Shown here in pieces: positions 43,453-50,429 of a DNA stretch of 64,000 nt (position 1 is the stretch's first letter; every line of letters begins with the position of its first letter). Origin of the DNA: Mycolicibacterium vulneris (GTDB lineage: Bacteria > Actinomycetota > Actinomycetes > Mycobacteriales > Mycobacteriaceae); assembly GCF_002104765.1 (NCBI RefSeq), contig NZ_NCXM01000015.1, forward strand, positions 62,001-126,000, given 5' to 3'. The notes below the pieces were generated by a model. The model saw only the letters and a list, made by a program, of their open reading frames with translations. It did not search any database and was not told the origin of the DNA. The position numbers and the translations under genes are program-made.

Positions 43453-44193
43453 TTAGTTGTGGGCTAGCGCCAGCCTGGCTGGTTCGGTCGATACGTCGTG
43501 AATGATCAGCCCGTCCCGGATCATCTGCGGGATGATCACGTTGGCGTCTTGACCTACCGCGTCCGCTACGACAAGGCACTTGGCTGGGACTGAGCCGCCT
43601 TCAGCGCGGATCGCATTCAAGAGCCTCTGCTCGGGGGTGTCCGGTGCGATGCGGACATCTCGGGCACCAAACCGTACACCTGTGTCCTTCTTGGCAATGC
43701 GGACATCCATGTCCGCCTTGAACTCAGAAGTTGTGTTCGCTGGAAGATATATATCCGACCCCCCGAAGGGGTCGGGAATGCGGACATCTATGTCCGCCTT
43801 CTCTGGAGAAGTTCTTGAGTAGTTGCCAGGAGTAGTTACAGGAGTAGTAGGGAGGACATCCATGTCCGCCTTCTGGTCACGGATGTCCGCTTTAAGGAGG
43901 GCATCAGTGTCCGCCTTTGGGAAGGTGAGCCGATAGCTTGAGGCGAGACCGGACGAGTTCCCGAGGCTCGTGACCTCGAGCCAACCTGCCTCCACGTTGG
44001 CGGCGATGTGCCGCCGAACCTGTCGGACGCTGAGCCCCGTGTACTCGGCCAGGGTCTCTTGCTTGATCCATCCCGTCAGGGAGCGGTTGTCCATGTGGGT
44101 GCGGATCGCGTTGACGACCGCACGCGGGAGCGCCGGGTCACCGTTCCGGTTGTATGCCTGGTCCCAGGCGATGATCGGGAGCTTCTCAGGCAT
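43453..44193 (-). CDS. Winged-helix replication initiator-like protein with internal origin repeats
   Basis: 246 residues from ATG 44193, which overlaps the previous gene's stop. The N-terminal part has a winged helix (KQETLAEYTGLSVRQVRRHI then EAGWLEVTSLG). The middle (about 90-175) is low-complexity, with recurring KADMDV/KADIDV/KADTDA. The C-terminus (about 190-246) is a second small helical domain (LLNAIRAEGGSVPAKCLVVA). N-terminal winged helix plus repeats in the middle of the gene is the plan of lambda O-type initiators. The repeated peptide comes from the DNA iterons described below. Confidence 0.75.
   Translation of the reverse strand: MPEKLPIIAWDQAYNRNGDPALPRAVVNAIRTHMDNRSLTGWIKQETLAEYTGLSVRQVRRHIAANVEAGWLEVTSLGNSSGLASSYRLTFPKADTDALLKADIRDQKADMDVLPTTPVTTPGNYSRTSPEKADIDVRIPDPFGGSDIYLPANTTSEFKADMDVRIAKKDTGVRFGARDVRIAPDTPEQRLLNAIRAEGGSVPAKCLVVADAVGQDANVIIPQMIRDGLIIHDVSTEPARLALAHN
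43651..43915. repeat. Iteron-like repeats and AT-rich stretch: candidate origin of the element
   Basis: The unit ATGTCCGCCTT, or close to it, occurs at 43709, 43790, 43862, 43883 (ATGTCCGCTTT) and 43908 (TGTCCGCC). Three copies are mirrored by GGACAT to form GCGGACAT-NN-ATGTCCGC palindromes (43699-43716, 43780-43797; partly at 43854-43869). A further GCGGACATC is at 43651. GATATATAT (43746-43754), the most AT-rich spot around, lies between copies. GAGTAGTT-type 12-bp repeats occur at 43817-43850. All lie inside the replication gene. Confidence 0.7.
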
Positions 44194-44344
44194 CGGCCCG
44201 AGCCCGGAGAGCGTCCAGTTCGGCGCGAAGGGCATCAGCTTCGGCGCGGGCAGCGTTGCGCTGCGTCCGAAACTTGGCGCACTCTCGGCGCAGGCTGCGA
44301 ATCTCACGGTCTACGGGATCGGGTAGGTCGATGGTGAACTGCAT
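44186..44344 (-). CDS. Small coiled-coil protein upstream of the replication gene
   Basis: 52 residues from ATG 44344, with AAAGGAAA upstream. Starts MQFTIDLPDPVDREIRSLRR, then an uninterrupted heptad-like helix RAEADALRAELDALRARAD. Its stop overlaps the initiator start, so the two are made together. It may pair with the initiator as a loader or regulator; that is inference. Confidence 0.65.
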   Translation of the reverse strand: MQFTIDLPDPVDREIRSLRRECAKFRTQRNAARAEADALRAELDALRARADA

Positions 44345-44470
44345 GGTGTTTCCTTTCGTAGGGTCGCCGGCAGCCTCCGGGGCATCGGCATTTTTATTGG
44401 GGCACAACCATCTTCGGGTAGTTGCGTTCGTCCCTCTCCGTCCGTCTGGGACGGCAAGATGGTGTGGATC

Positions 44471-44641
44471 TCAGGCGATCTGCAGCAGCTCTTGGAGCTG
44501 ACGCATCTTCCGGGCATCGCGGCGTATGCCTGCCGCGTACTCCCGCTGCCGCTCGCGTCGGCAGTGGATACAACCGGACCAGCGGTCCCGATCGTCGGGG
44601 CCGTGCTGCGGGTGCTTGCTGCATCTGGCGGGTCCTGGCAT
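44471..44641 (-). CDS. Small Cys-rich (zinc-finger-like) protein
   Basis: 56 residues from ATG 44641, with AGAGAAA upstream. The motif CSKHPQHG... SGCIHCRRERQREYA offers CxxH and CxxC pairs that can bind zinc, as in small zinc proteins of mycobacteriophages and prophages. The tail is a basic helix. It lies first in the minus-strand run leading to the replication gene. Function is unknown. Confidence 0.6.
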   Translation of the reverse strand: MPGPARCSKHPQHGPDDRDRWSGCIHCRRERQREYAAGIRRDARKMRQLQELLQIA

Positions 44642-45132
44642 GGCGTTTCTCTGGTTCCCGAGCGCCACTGACGCTCATCGTTGGAAGGCCCGCCGCTGAC
44701 AGGCCGATCTACTGAGTTAGGTCAAAAAGAAAGCAGACCCCGGCGCGCTGGAAGTTAGGAAACAGCGCACCGAGGCCGAATCGCCTGCCACTCCCAACAG
44801 GCGTGCTCGACGCTCCCCCATAGCCGGTCGAGGCTCGGAGGGCATCTGTGTCGGGGAGCCCCATCACCCGACGTTTCCGCGCTGGGGGAGATAAGTCCCA
44901 GCGGGAAGCTGAGCGGCAGACCGGAGAGAGGTGTCAGCCTGCCGCTACTCGGAGCGGGGTACAACAGGCCCGCTCTGTGGCAGCCGGAAGGTGGGGGCTG
45001 CCTCTTGACGGCGCTCGCTAGGCCGAAGCCCGGTCGCTCGCCAAGTCTTGGCGAGGGGCCAGTGCCCTACCCCTCTACCCTTTGGTACGTAACACCGACC
45101 AAAAGCCCAGCTGGCAGACGTTGGAAGCTGCC
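44642..45132. other. 491-bp gap in the element
   Basis: No frame here has a start, ribosome-binding site and protein-like composition that I trust. It is rich in short GC-rich inverted repeats (for example CGAAGCCCGGTCGCTCGCCA next to AAGTCTTGGCGAGGGGCCAG) and probably holds the promoter for the replication run. Confidence 0.4.
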
Positions 45133-45549
45133 TTAAACTAACGCATCTAACTCCGCTTCGTCGGCATAGTACTTCGCCATCCGGTAGTCCGATATTCCGC
45201 CGTGCTTGCGGCGGTGATCAGCTTCTCGCTTTCTGCGGGCTTTCTTGGCTTTCATGTCCCGGAAGTACGCCTCGTCGTCGGATACCCGGCACTCTGGGTG
45301 CAGGTCTTTCCACCGCTGCTGATCGCCGAGGCCCATCCGACGCCTATACGGATTCTCACGGCGGACCTGGGGCGGCAACGGCTTGCCGCACCGGGCGCAG
45401 TCCACGTAGAACGTGTACTCGCCGTTGTGAACTACCCAGATAGCGGGTCTGCCGTCTGCCCGCTGGTAAAACCTCACGACCGGCATCGCTGCCTTGGCGG
45501 GGTTCTCACGCCGCCACTGGTCGACTCGGTCTGGTACGGAATCACTCAT
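45133..45549 (-). CDS. Hypothetical phage-type protein with Cys motifs
   Basis: 138 residues. VDCARCGKPLPP and HPECRVSDDEAYFRD give a CxxC...C layout that could bind zinc. A very basic helical segment follows (KAKKARRKREADHRRKHGG). The ATG is preceded by a GGAGGGAAAAAC stretch. No function is known, but a nucleic-acid-binding role fits. Confidence 0.65.
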   Translation of the reverse strand: MSDSVPDRVDQWRRENPAKAAMPVVRFYQRADGRPAIWVVHNGEYTFYVDCARCGKPLPPQVRRENPYRRRMGLGDQQRWKDLHPECRVSDDEAYFRDMKAKKARRKREADHRRKHGGISDYRMAKYYADEAELDALV

Positions 45550-45854
45550 GTTTTTCCCTCCGGGATGTCAGGCGCTCACCTGGAGCGCAAAAAGGCCAGA
45601 CCCGGTTTGGGTCTGACCTGTCCGTCTGGTGTTGTCGTTCGTTGGCCCGTCGTCGTGTTCCGAGCACGCACTGGTGGGCTAGACCAATTCTGCCTTGCCA
45701 AGGTCGACAGCGGCCTCGGCGCCTTAGACGCCTCTAACCCCGGTGCAAGCGGGGCTTAGACGTATGTCTACCAGCCCACCAGGCCCTCGCGATAGGGGTA
45801 CAGGTGGATTTCACGGATTCTCATACGCCATTCATAGGTAGCCGTCACTAAGCA
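45550..45854. other. 305-bp gap after the Mrr-type gene
   Basis: Holds an intrinsic terminator (next entry) and an inverted repeat AACCCCG-N7-CGGGGCTT near 45738-45757. No gene is seen. Confidence 0.5.
45589..45618 (-). terminator. Intrinsic terminator on the minus strand
   Basis: Arms 45594-45603 and 45609-45618 (GGTCAGACCC/GGGTCTGGCC on the minus strand, one mismatch) are followed by CTTTTT. It would end the Mrr-gene transcript before the next gene. Confidence 0.65.
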
Positions 45855-46736
45855 CTATTTGGGCTCAAGCGACGCGAAGTAGTCACCCTCAATCTTCACG
45901 TCCTCGACCACTCGTTCGGTGGTGGTCACGCCCAGCGATAACTCCTTCAGAAGGTCGCAGAGGCGGTCGCCGTCGATAAGATCTATAGGCGGCGCACCGT
46001 CACGGGTAGCTTCCTTACGGGCATCGCTGGTGAAAGTGCCTGTCGTGATGAGCAGACCCTTATCGCCCCGGCCTGCCATCGCGCCCCGGAAGTCACGTAC
46101 GGCGGACGGGGTGACGCTTCCCCTATACCTCTTGCACTGGAAGAACACAGGGAAGCTCAACAGGTTGAGCTGGTAGACGCCCAAGCCGTCGATGCCGCCA
46201 TCACCCGAACGCCCCGTCACAACAGCGCTGGAAAATCCTGATTCACGCAGGAGGCGCTGAGCTAATCGCTCGAAGGCAGCCGGCGACATCGCAAGAAGGG
46301 TCTCAAGCAGCTCTTCTTTCCACTCAACCTCGGCTTCGGCCTCGACTTGTTCGACTTCGGTCGAAACAGCGGATTGTGCGCCGTTCTTACGCTTGTCCTT
46401 CCTTTCGGCGTAGGCGGCGTCGTACTCCGCCAAGAGTCTGCGGACTTGGTCCTTACCGTTAACGCCCTGGCCAGCCTCGGTCACCGTCCAGACACCGCGC
46501 TGGCTATTGGTCAGAAGGCCCAGTCCCTTGAGATAGGTCCGCGCCCAGGCCAGGCGGTATCGGATCTCGGTCTGCGGTCCATCGCCGTGCAGGACGTTTT
46601 GTTGCTCACTGGAGAATCCCTCGCGGTCTATAACGGCGGCGTCCAACTCAGCGATGGACGCCGATCCGCCGAGCGCAGTGGCAGCTTGGAGGGTTGGCCA
46701 CAGGAGGTCTCTGTGTGGGGGCACGGTCGCAATCAC
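45855..46736 (-). CDS. Mrr-type restriction endonuclease
   Basis: 293 residues. The N-terminal winged-helix Mrr_N domain (about 8-95: LWPTLQAATALGGSASIAEL, YLKGLGLLTNSQRGVWTVTE) is followed by an acidic linker and the Mrr catalytic domain (about 145-270): ERLAQRLLRESGF, GRSGDGGIDG (D183) and FFQCKRY (Q200, K202). The D...QxK form of the PD-(D/E)xK site is usual for Mrr. Such enzymes cut methylated DNA. In this element it is most simply cargo that defends the host against other phages. The gene is complete. Confidence 0.9.
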   Translation of the reverse strand: MIATVPPHRDLLWPTLQAATALGGSASIAELDAAVIDREGFSSEQQNVLHGDGPQTEIRYRLAWARTYLKGLGLLTNSQRGVWTVTEAGQGVNGKDQVRRLLAEYDAAYAERKDKRKNGAQSAVSTEVEQVEAEAEVEWKEELLETLLAMSPAAFERLAQRLLRESGFSSAVVTGRSGDGGIDGLGVYQLNLLSFPVFFQCKRYRGSVTPSAVRDFRGAMAGRGDKGLLITTGTFTSDARKEATRDGAPPIDLIDGDRLCDLLKELSLGVTTTERVVEDVKIEGDYFASLEPK

Positions 46737-46841
46737 GGTCCGAGCATGTCAGATTCCACGGTTGGCCCGATGCGGAACGCGGGTGACCCGCCGGGCGTCT
46801 AACTGGGCGGTGCGCGAGTGTCATCGCCCTAAGATGCCCTC

Positions 46842-47300
46842 ATGCAGCAGTTTTGGACCCATAGCCTGTCGCTGTGGGTATCGGGGGGAGCTACCGTTGT
46901 TTCGGGCGTCGCTGTGATCGTTAGCTTGTATGGCGCCGTCGTCGCGGCAAGAAACTACAGGCGGGTACGGGATGCGATCACCGATACTTCGTTGGAGTCG
47001 CGCCTAAAGACAGTGGCTGCCAGCATGGCTCGCGCTTCCGAACTACTGGTTTTGGTGCAAACCGAGATTCAGGCTCGCGCGGCGAAGGCGAAGCAACTCG
47101 CAGAAGAGGTCGAACGGGGCGAGCAGCTCGCACTTCTCACCCAACCGCAGAAAGACGCCGTGGCGGCAGTACTGCGGGCCGAGGTCTCAGCCGAGGGGAG
47201 GCGTTCAATTTGGTGGACTGTCGGTATCAGCGTGCTGACATTCGTCTTCGGCAGTGCGGTCACCGTTCTGGTCACGTTGCTTGTCCACCCTCTCCACTAG
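46842..47300 (+). CDS. Two-helix membrane protein with cytoplasmic coiled coil
   Basis: 152 residues. Membrane helices at about 10-35 (WVSGGATVVSGVAVIVSLYG) and 125-148 (WWTVGISVLTFVFGSAVTVL) flank a long coiled coil (RAKAAKQLAEEVERGEQLAL region). It is divergent from the Mrr gene (105 bp apart). A hairpin-shaped membrane protein with a cytoplasmic coil fits superinfection exclusion or a defence effector; no family is recognised. Confidence 0.7.
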   Translation: MQQFWTHSLSLWVSGGATVVSGVAVIVSLYGAVVAARNYRRVRDAITDTSLESRLKTVAASMARASELLVLVQTEIQARAAKAKQLAEEVERGEQLALLTQPQKDAVAAVLRAEVSAEGRRSIWWTVGISVLTFVFGSAVTVLVTLLVHPLH

Positions 47301-47378
47301 GGCCAATCCTCCCGAAGGCAGCGCCGAACCTGGGTTGAAGCTGGGAACCAAACTTGGCCAACCGGCGTCTAACCCGGC

Positions 47379-47522
47379 ATGGACGACTACGAACGCGAAG
47401 CGATCCGCGGCGATGGGTTCGACCCCGACGACCCGGCTCTGCAAACGGCGCTGCATCTCGTGCGCTGGGAGCTGGAGTTGCAGCAGCCCAGCAGCGAAGT
47501 GCCGCAATGCGACCGCCTTTGA
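47379..47522 (+). CDS. Small acidic protein (47 residues)
   Basis: Starts MDDYEREAIRGDGFDPDDPA and continues LQTALHLVRWELELQQ. Amphipathic helix and acidic start look like a real small protein of mycobacterial phages/islands. It is 78 bp after the membrane protein and ends 38 bp before a strong terminator, so it is likely the last gene of that transcript. Confidence 0.6.
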   Translation: MDDYEREAIRGDGFDPDDPALQTALHLVRWELELQQPSSEVPQCDRL

Positions 47523-47873
47523 GAGCTTGGGGCGTGTCGCCCTGGCTGCCAAAAGAAAGGACGCCCGGTGTCGACCTGCCGGGCGTCTTTCTTGATTCGA
47601 ATCAAATACGCTTGTACGTGGGCGTGTGCGTGTTGCGCGTGTGGCCGGGCCCGCCCAACTTTCCGCGGGGCTGCCGGCGGCGAACCAGTCAACGTTTCGT
47701 CCCGGTTCGGGTCTTGCCTTCACCGCCATCGGGACGGCTTTCGTACATTTCGGTGCAAACCGACCGCACCGTTCTCGCGTCTTCTGGCCAGAAGACGGTC
47801 GGGGACCTTCCCCGAAAACCAGGCCGGAGTAGCTACTTCCGCTGCTGGTCTTGTCCGACCGCCTCCGTGGTAG
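47523..47873. other. Gap with terminator between convergent small genes
   Basis: 351 bp. The terminator at 47560-47592 is the only feature I can support; the rest shows no gene with a start and ribosome-binding site. Confidence 0.5.
47560..47592 (+). terminator. Strong intrinsic terminator, possibly bidirectional
   Basis: Perfect 9-bp stem GACGCCCGG (47560-47568)/CCGGGCGTC (47579-47587) followed by TTTCTT. On the minus strand the same hairpin is followed by CTTTCTTTT, so it can stop transcripts from both sides. Confidence 0.85.
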
Positions 47874-47993
47874 CTAACCGTGGAGCCGGTGGACGAGGTC
47901 GAAGATCAACCGGGTCGCAGTGAGAACCAACGGGCCCCACTTGGCGATTCGGTCCCTCGACTGGCGCTGCTCGTCGTCAGTCTCGGTCGTCAT
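47874..47993 (-). CDS. Very small protein (39 residues) with strong ribosome-binding site
   Basis: Starts MTTETDDEQRQSRDRIAKWG and continues PLVLTATRLIFDLVHRLHG. The ATG follows AAAGGAGAGGGACG. A charged start and an amphipathic helical end suggest a membrane-associated or regulatory peptide. It lies downstream of the integrase run. Confidence 0.55.
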   Translation of the reverse strand: MTTETDDEQRQSRDRIAKWGPLVLTATRLIFDLVHRLHG

Positions 47994-48106
47994 CGTCCCT
48001 CTCCTTTCTTCTTTGTCGGGTTCGACGGCCCCCCGCGGGGTGGCCGGTGTTCCCGATGCCGAAGAAAGGTGATGTCAGAATACCTGCCGTTCGCCTGTCT
48101 GGCGAA

Positions 48107-48355
48107 CTAGTGAATGCGAGGGAAACACAGCGCCAGCAAGTGCTCTTCACCGTTCGGGTGATCGGCCGCCAGGACCGACTCCAGGAAGCCCAGCGCGATC
48201 AGCTCCTCCACGGAATCCGTCACGATCGCCGGGTCGACGCCTTGGACCTCGGCGTCCCCGTTGGCTAGGGTTGTGGCCACCACCAGATCGGTGTCGATCG
48301 TGTCCGGGTGGGCGTCAATTGCCATCAGCCATTCGGCGGTATTAACAGCGGGCAT
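48107..48355 (-). CDS. Small protein directly downstream of the integrase
   Basis: 82 residues, starting 3 bp after the integrase stop. Acidic and helical: TAEWLMAIDAHPDTIDTDLV, then DPAIVTDSVEELIALGFLES. No DNA-binding motif is obvious. Being coupled to the integrase, it is a candidate recombination directionality factor or integrase partner, by position only. Confidence 0.6.
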   Translation of the reverse strand: MPAVNTAEWLMAIDAHPDTIDTDLVVATTLANGDAEVQGVDPAIVTDSVEELIALGFLESVLAADHPNGEEHLLALCFPRIH

Positions 48356-48358
48356 GAG

Positions 48359-49924
48359 TCAGGCCCCCTTCGGGGTGAGCTGGATGTCATCGCCGTCTAT
48401 CTCGATACCGGCAATGTCGTTGTCTCGCATAGCGGTTAGCAGTTGCTGCCATTCGGCCACAGGGCCGCTGGCTTTCAGGTGTTCGGTCAGTGCGAACAGG
48501 TCTCCGAGGTCTAGGGAGAAATCCCCCTGCCGGAACTCAAGCCGGATGTTCATCGAACGGAGCCACACGTTGCGCTCTGTTATGCCCTGGCGTGCCCACC
48601 ACGAGCCGAACAACTCCCCGGTGGGCTCCCAGGTCCAGCCCGCAGGCTTGACAGCCAGGGAGGACAGCTCAGCTTGCCGAGCCGCAAGCTGGGAGATCTG
48701 CTGGTTGAGCGCGATCCGCTGCGGTGTGCCTTGCCGGAAGTCCTCGGAGCCGATTAGACCCGTGAGGTCTACCAACCGAGCGTCAATCTCGGCCAGGTCT
48801 GCCGAGTGGTCCGAGCCCGACTCCCAAACACGCTCTAGGCGTTCAGACTTCCCGAGCATCCCGAGAAGGATTCGCTCTACGCACTGATCGGCATATTCCA
48901 TCGGTATCGACGCATTACCGCACGGTTCTTTGTATTGTGCTGAAGCACAACGGTATCGGGGAGAGCGCCCAGGGCCACCCTTGAGCCGGTATGCGGGCCT
49001 TCCGCAGACGCCGCAGTGAATGACTTTGAGCAGGAGCCCTGTGCTTCGCTTGGTCGGTTCTTTGCGGTTCTCTCGCTCGGTCAGCTCGACCGCCAACCGA
49101 TCGAACACCTCGCGGGTGAGGATCGGATCGGCCCTTATCACGGGCGAGCCGTCGTCGGCTCGTACTGGCTTGCCCCCTGATACCGCATACCCGAGGAGTG
49201 TTTCACTCGTTAGAGAGCGTTTGAGTCCCACCGAATGCCACTCGTAGTTCTTCACCTCTCGGCCTTGGTGCTGTGCGAACCGGTCTCGTGGTGTGAGGAT
49301 CTTTCGGGCGGTCAGATCGTGGGCTACAGACCGGAGCGGCTCACCGGAAAGGACCCGCTCCACTACTTCGTGGATCACCCGGACCTGTTCGGGATCTTGG
49401 ACTAGTCGCCACTCTCCGGTGGCGTTGTCCGGGAGGTACCCCCACGGCGGCACGCCGCCGCGATACTTCCCCGCTCTGATGTTGAACCGGGCAGCCGAGG
49501 CGTTGCGCTCGCGGATGGCTGCTAGCTCCATCTCGGCGACCTTGGCCACGAGCAAGGCGATTATGTCGCCCCACTCGGTGGACAGATCGAAGTGGGACTC
49601 GGTGGCAGACACGAGCGTGACGGAATACTCACGAGCCCAACGGATCAGGTCCGCTAGATCGAACAGTCGACGGACGATCCTGTCCGCTCGGAAGAAAACC
49701 AGAACATCGAACTCGTGGGGACGGTTCTTGATCCAGTCCCCGAGCTGGGAACGGTCGAACGGGGAGGTTTTCCCCGCCGACACGTCTAGATCTTCCGCTA
49801 TGCCGACCACTTCGTATTCACGGCGCCGGCACAGGTCACGGCATGTTTCGAGCTGCCGCTTGGGAGAGGTAGTAGCGTCCGTAACTCGGGAGAGTCGGAT
49901 GACGATCAGAGCTCGCTGAGGCAC
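48359..49924 (-). CDS. int: Large serine integrase, Bxb1 type
   Basis: 521 residues from a GTG, which is 18 bp from the right end of the element. The resolvase domain begins ALIVIRLSRVTDATTSPKRQ with catalytic S12, nearly the start of mycobacteriophage Bxb1 integrase as I remember it. Other resolvase residues are in FFRADRIVRRLFDL. The recombinase domain follows (FNIRAGKYRGGVPPWGYLPD, about 148-290). A zinc ribbon has C304, C307, C326 and C335, then a coiled coil and C-terminal region. It should be able to integrate and, with a directionality factor, excise the element. The frame is intact. Confidence 0.95.
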   Translation of the reverse strand: MPQRALIVIRLSRVTDATTSPKRQLETCRDLCRRREYEVVGIAEDLDVSAGKTSPFDRSQLGDWIKNRPHEFDVLVFFRADRIVRRLFDLADLIRWAREYSVTLVSATESHFDLSTEWGDIIALLVAKVAEMELAAIRERNASAARFNIRAGKYRGGVPPWGYLPDNATGEWRLVQDPEQVRVIHEVVERVLSGEPLRSVAHDLTARKILTPRDRFAQHQGREVKNYEWHSVGLKRSLTSETLLGYAVSGGKPVRADDGSPVIRADPILTREVFDRLAVELTERENRKEPTKRSTGLLLKVIHCGVCGRPAYRLKGGPGRSPRYRCASAQYKEPCGNASIPMEYADQCVERILLGMLGKSERLERVWESGSDHSADLAEIDARLVDLTGLIGSEDFRQGTPQRIALNQQISQLAARQAELSSLAVKPAGWTWEPTGELFGSWWARQGITERNVWLRSMNIRLEFRQGDFSLDLGDLFALTEHLKASGPVAEWQQLLTAMRDNDIAGIEIDGDDIQLTPKGA

Positions 49925-49941
49925 GGTGTAAAGCTACCCTT

Positions 49942-49949
49942 TCGAATAC
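49942..49949. other. Right attachment site (attR core region)
   Basis: TCGAATAC here is followed by host pilin sequence GCCATCGGC. It matches the left end in TCGA (49942-49945) and TAC (49947-49949) only, in line with a short serine-integrase core. Confidence 0.75.
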
Positions 49950-50069
49950 GCCATCGGCACCATCGCGGCGGCCGCCTTCGGCGCGGTGCTCTACACCGTC
50001 GTCACCGGCGATTCCATCGTCTCGGCGCTGACCAACATCATCGGCCGTGCGCTCAACACCAAGGTGTAG
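49947..50069 (+). pseudogene. flp: Flp pilin gene, 3' part
   Basis: Starting at the TAC shared with attL, the frame reads Y-AIGTIAAAAFGAVLYTVV, then TGDSIVSALTNIIGRALNTK and V before TAG. This is the hydrophobic assembly helix and tail of a Flp pilin. Joined to 38433-38513 it gives 66 residues with the cleavage-site context MSTVEYAIGT. It has no start of its own. Confidence 0.93.
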
Positions 50070-50092
50070 CCGGCGATGCCGGTGCCTCCACC

Positions 50093-50395
50093 GTGGAGGC
50101 GGCACTGGGCATCGCCGCGCTCGTGGTGGTGCTGGTGCTGTGCCTGGCCGGTGTCAGCGCGGTGTCGATGCAGGTGCGCTGCGTCGACGCCGCCCGCGAA
50201 GCCGCCCGGCTGGCGGCCCGCGGCGACGAACGCTCCGCGGTGGCCGCCGCGCGCCGGCTGGCTCCCGGTGGTGCGAGAGTCGACCTGCGCCGCGACGGCG
50301 ACTTCCTCGTGGCCACCGTCGTCGCGCATTCGAAGTTGTTGCCCACCATCGACATTGCGGCCAAAGCGGTCTCGGCGGCCGAGCCGTCGCGGTGA
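50093..50395 (+). CDS. tadE: TadE-like pseudopilin (Rv3655c type)
   Basis: 100 residues from GTG 50093. It opens VEAALGIAALVVVLVLCLAG, the TVEAAL motif and hydrophobic helix of TadE-type minor pilins, then CVDAAREAARLAARGD. The frame stays open upstream (STVEAAL), so the true start may be slightly earlier, overlapping the pilin end. It may now lack its normal promoter, since the element separates it from the operon front. Confidence 0.8.
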   Translation: MEAALGIAALVVVLVLCLAGVSAVSMQVRCVDAAREAARLAARGDERSAVAAARRLAPGGARVDLRRDGDFLVATVVAHSKLLPTIDIAAKAVSAAEPSR

Positions 50396-50429
50396 GCGGG
50401 GCTCGGCCACTCTGGTCGCGGCCTGGATG

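Larger units (their letters stand above)
38506..49949. mobile_element. Integrated phage-satellite-like element, about 11.4 kb
   Basis: The ends lie inside the flp pilin gene, whose halves join into a normal 66-residue pilin if the element is removed. The element holds a large serine integrase at the right end, HK97-type capsid, scaffold-like and small-terminase-like genes, and a replication protein with internal iteron-like repeats. It also carries an Mrr-type nuclease, two membrane proteins and several small genes. No portal, large terminase, tail or lysis gene is seen. Size and content are like phiRv1/phiRv2 of M. tuberculosis and like capsid-encoding phage satellites. Base composition is visibly less GC-rich than the flanks. 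Confidence 0.92.

Noticed and set aside
44755..44964. 69-codon minus-strand frame in the element
   Set aside because: No ribosome-binding site, unusual Pro/Ser/Leu composition, no motif.
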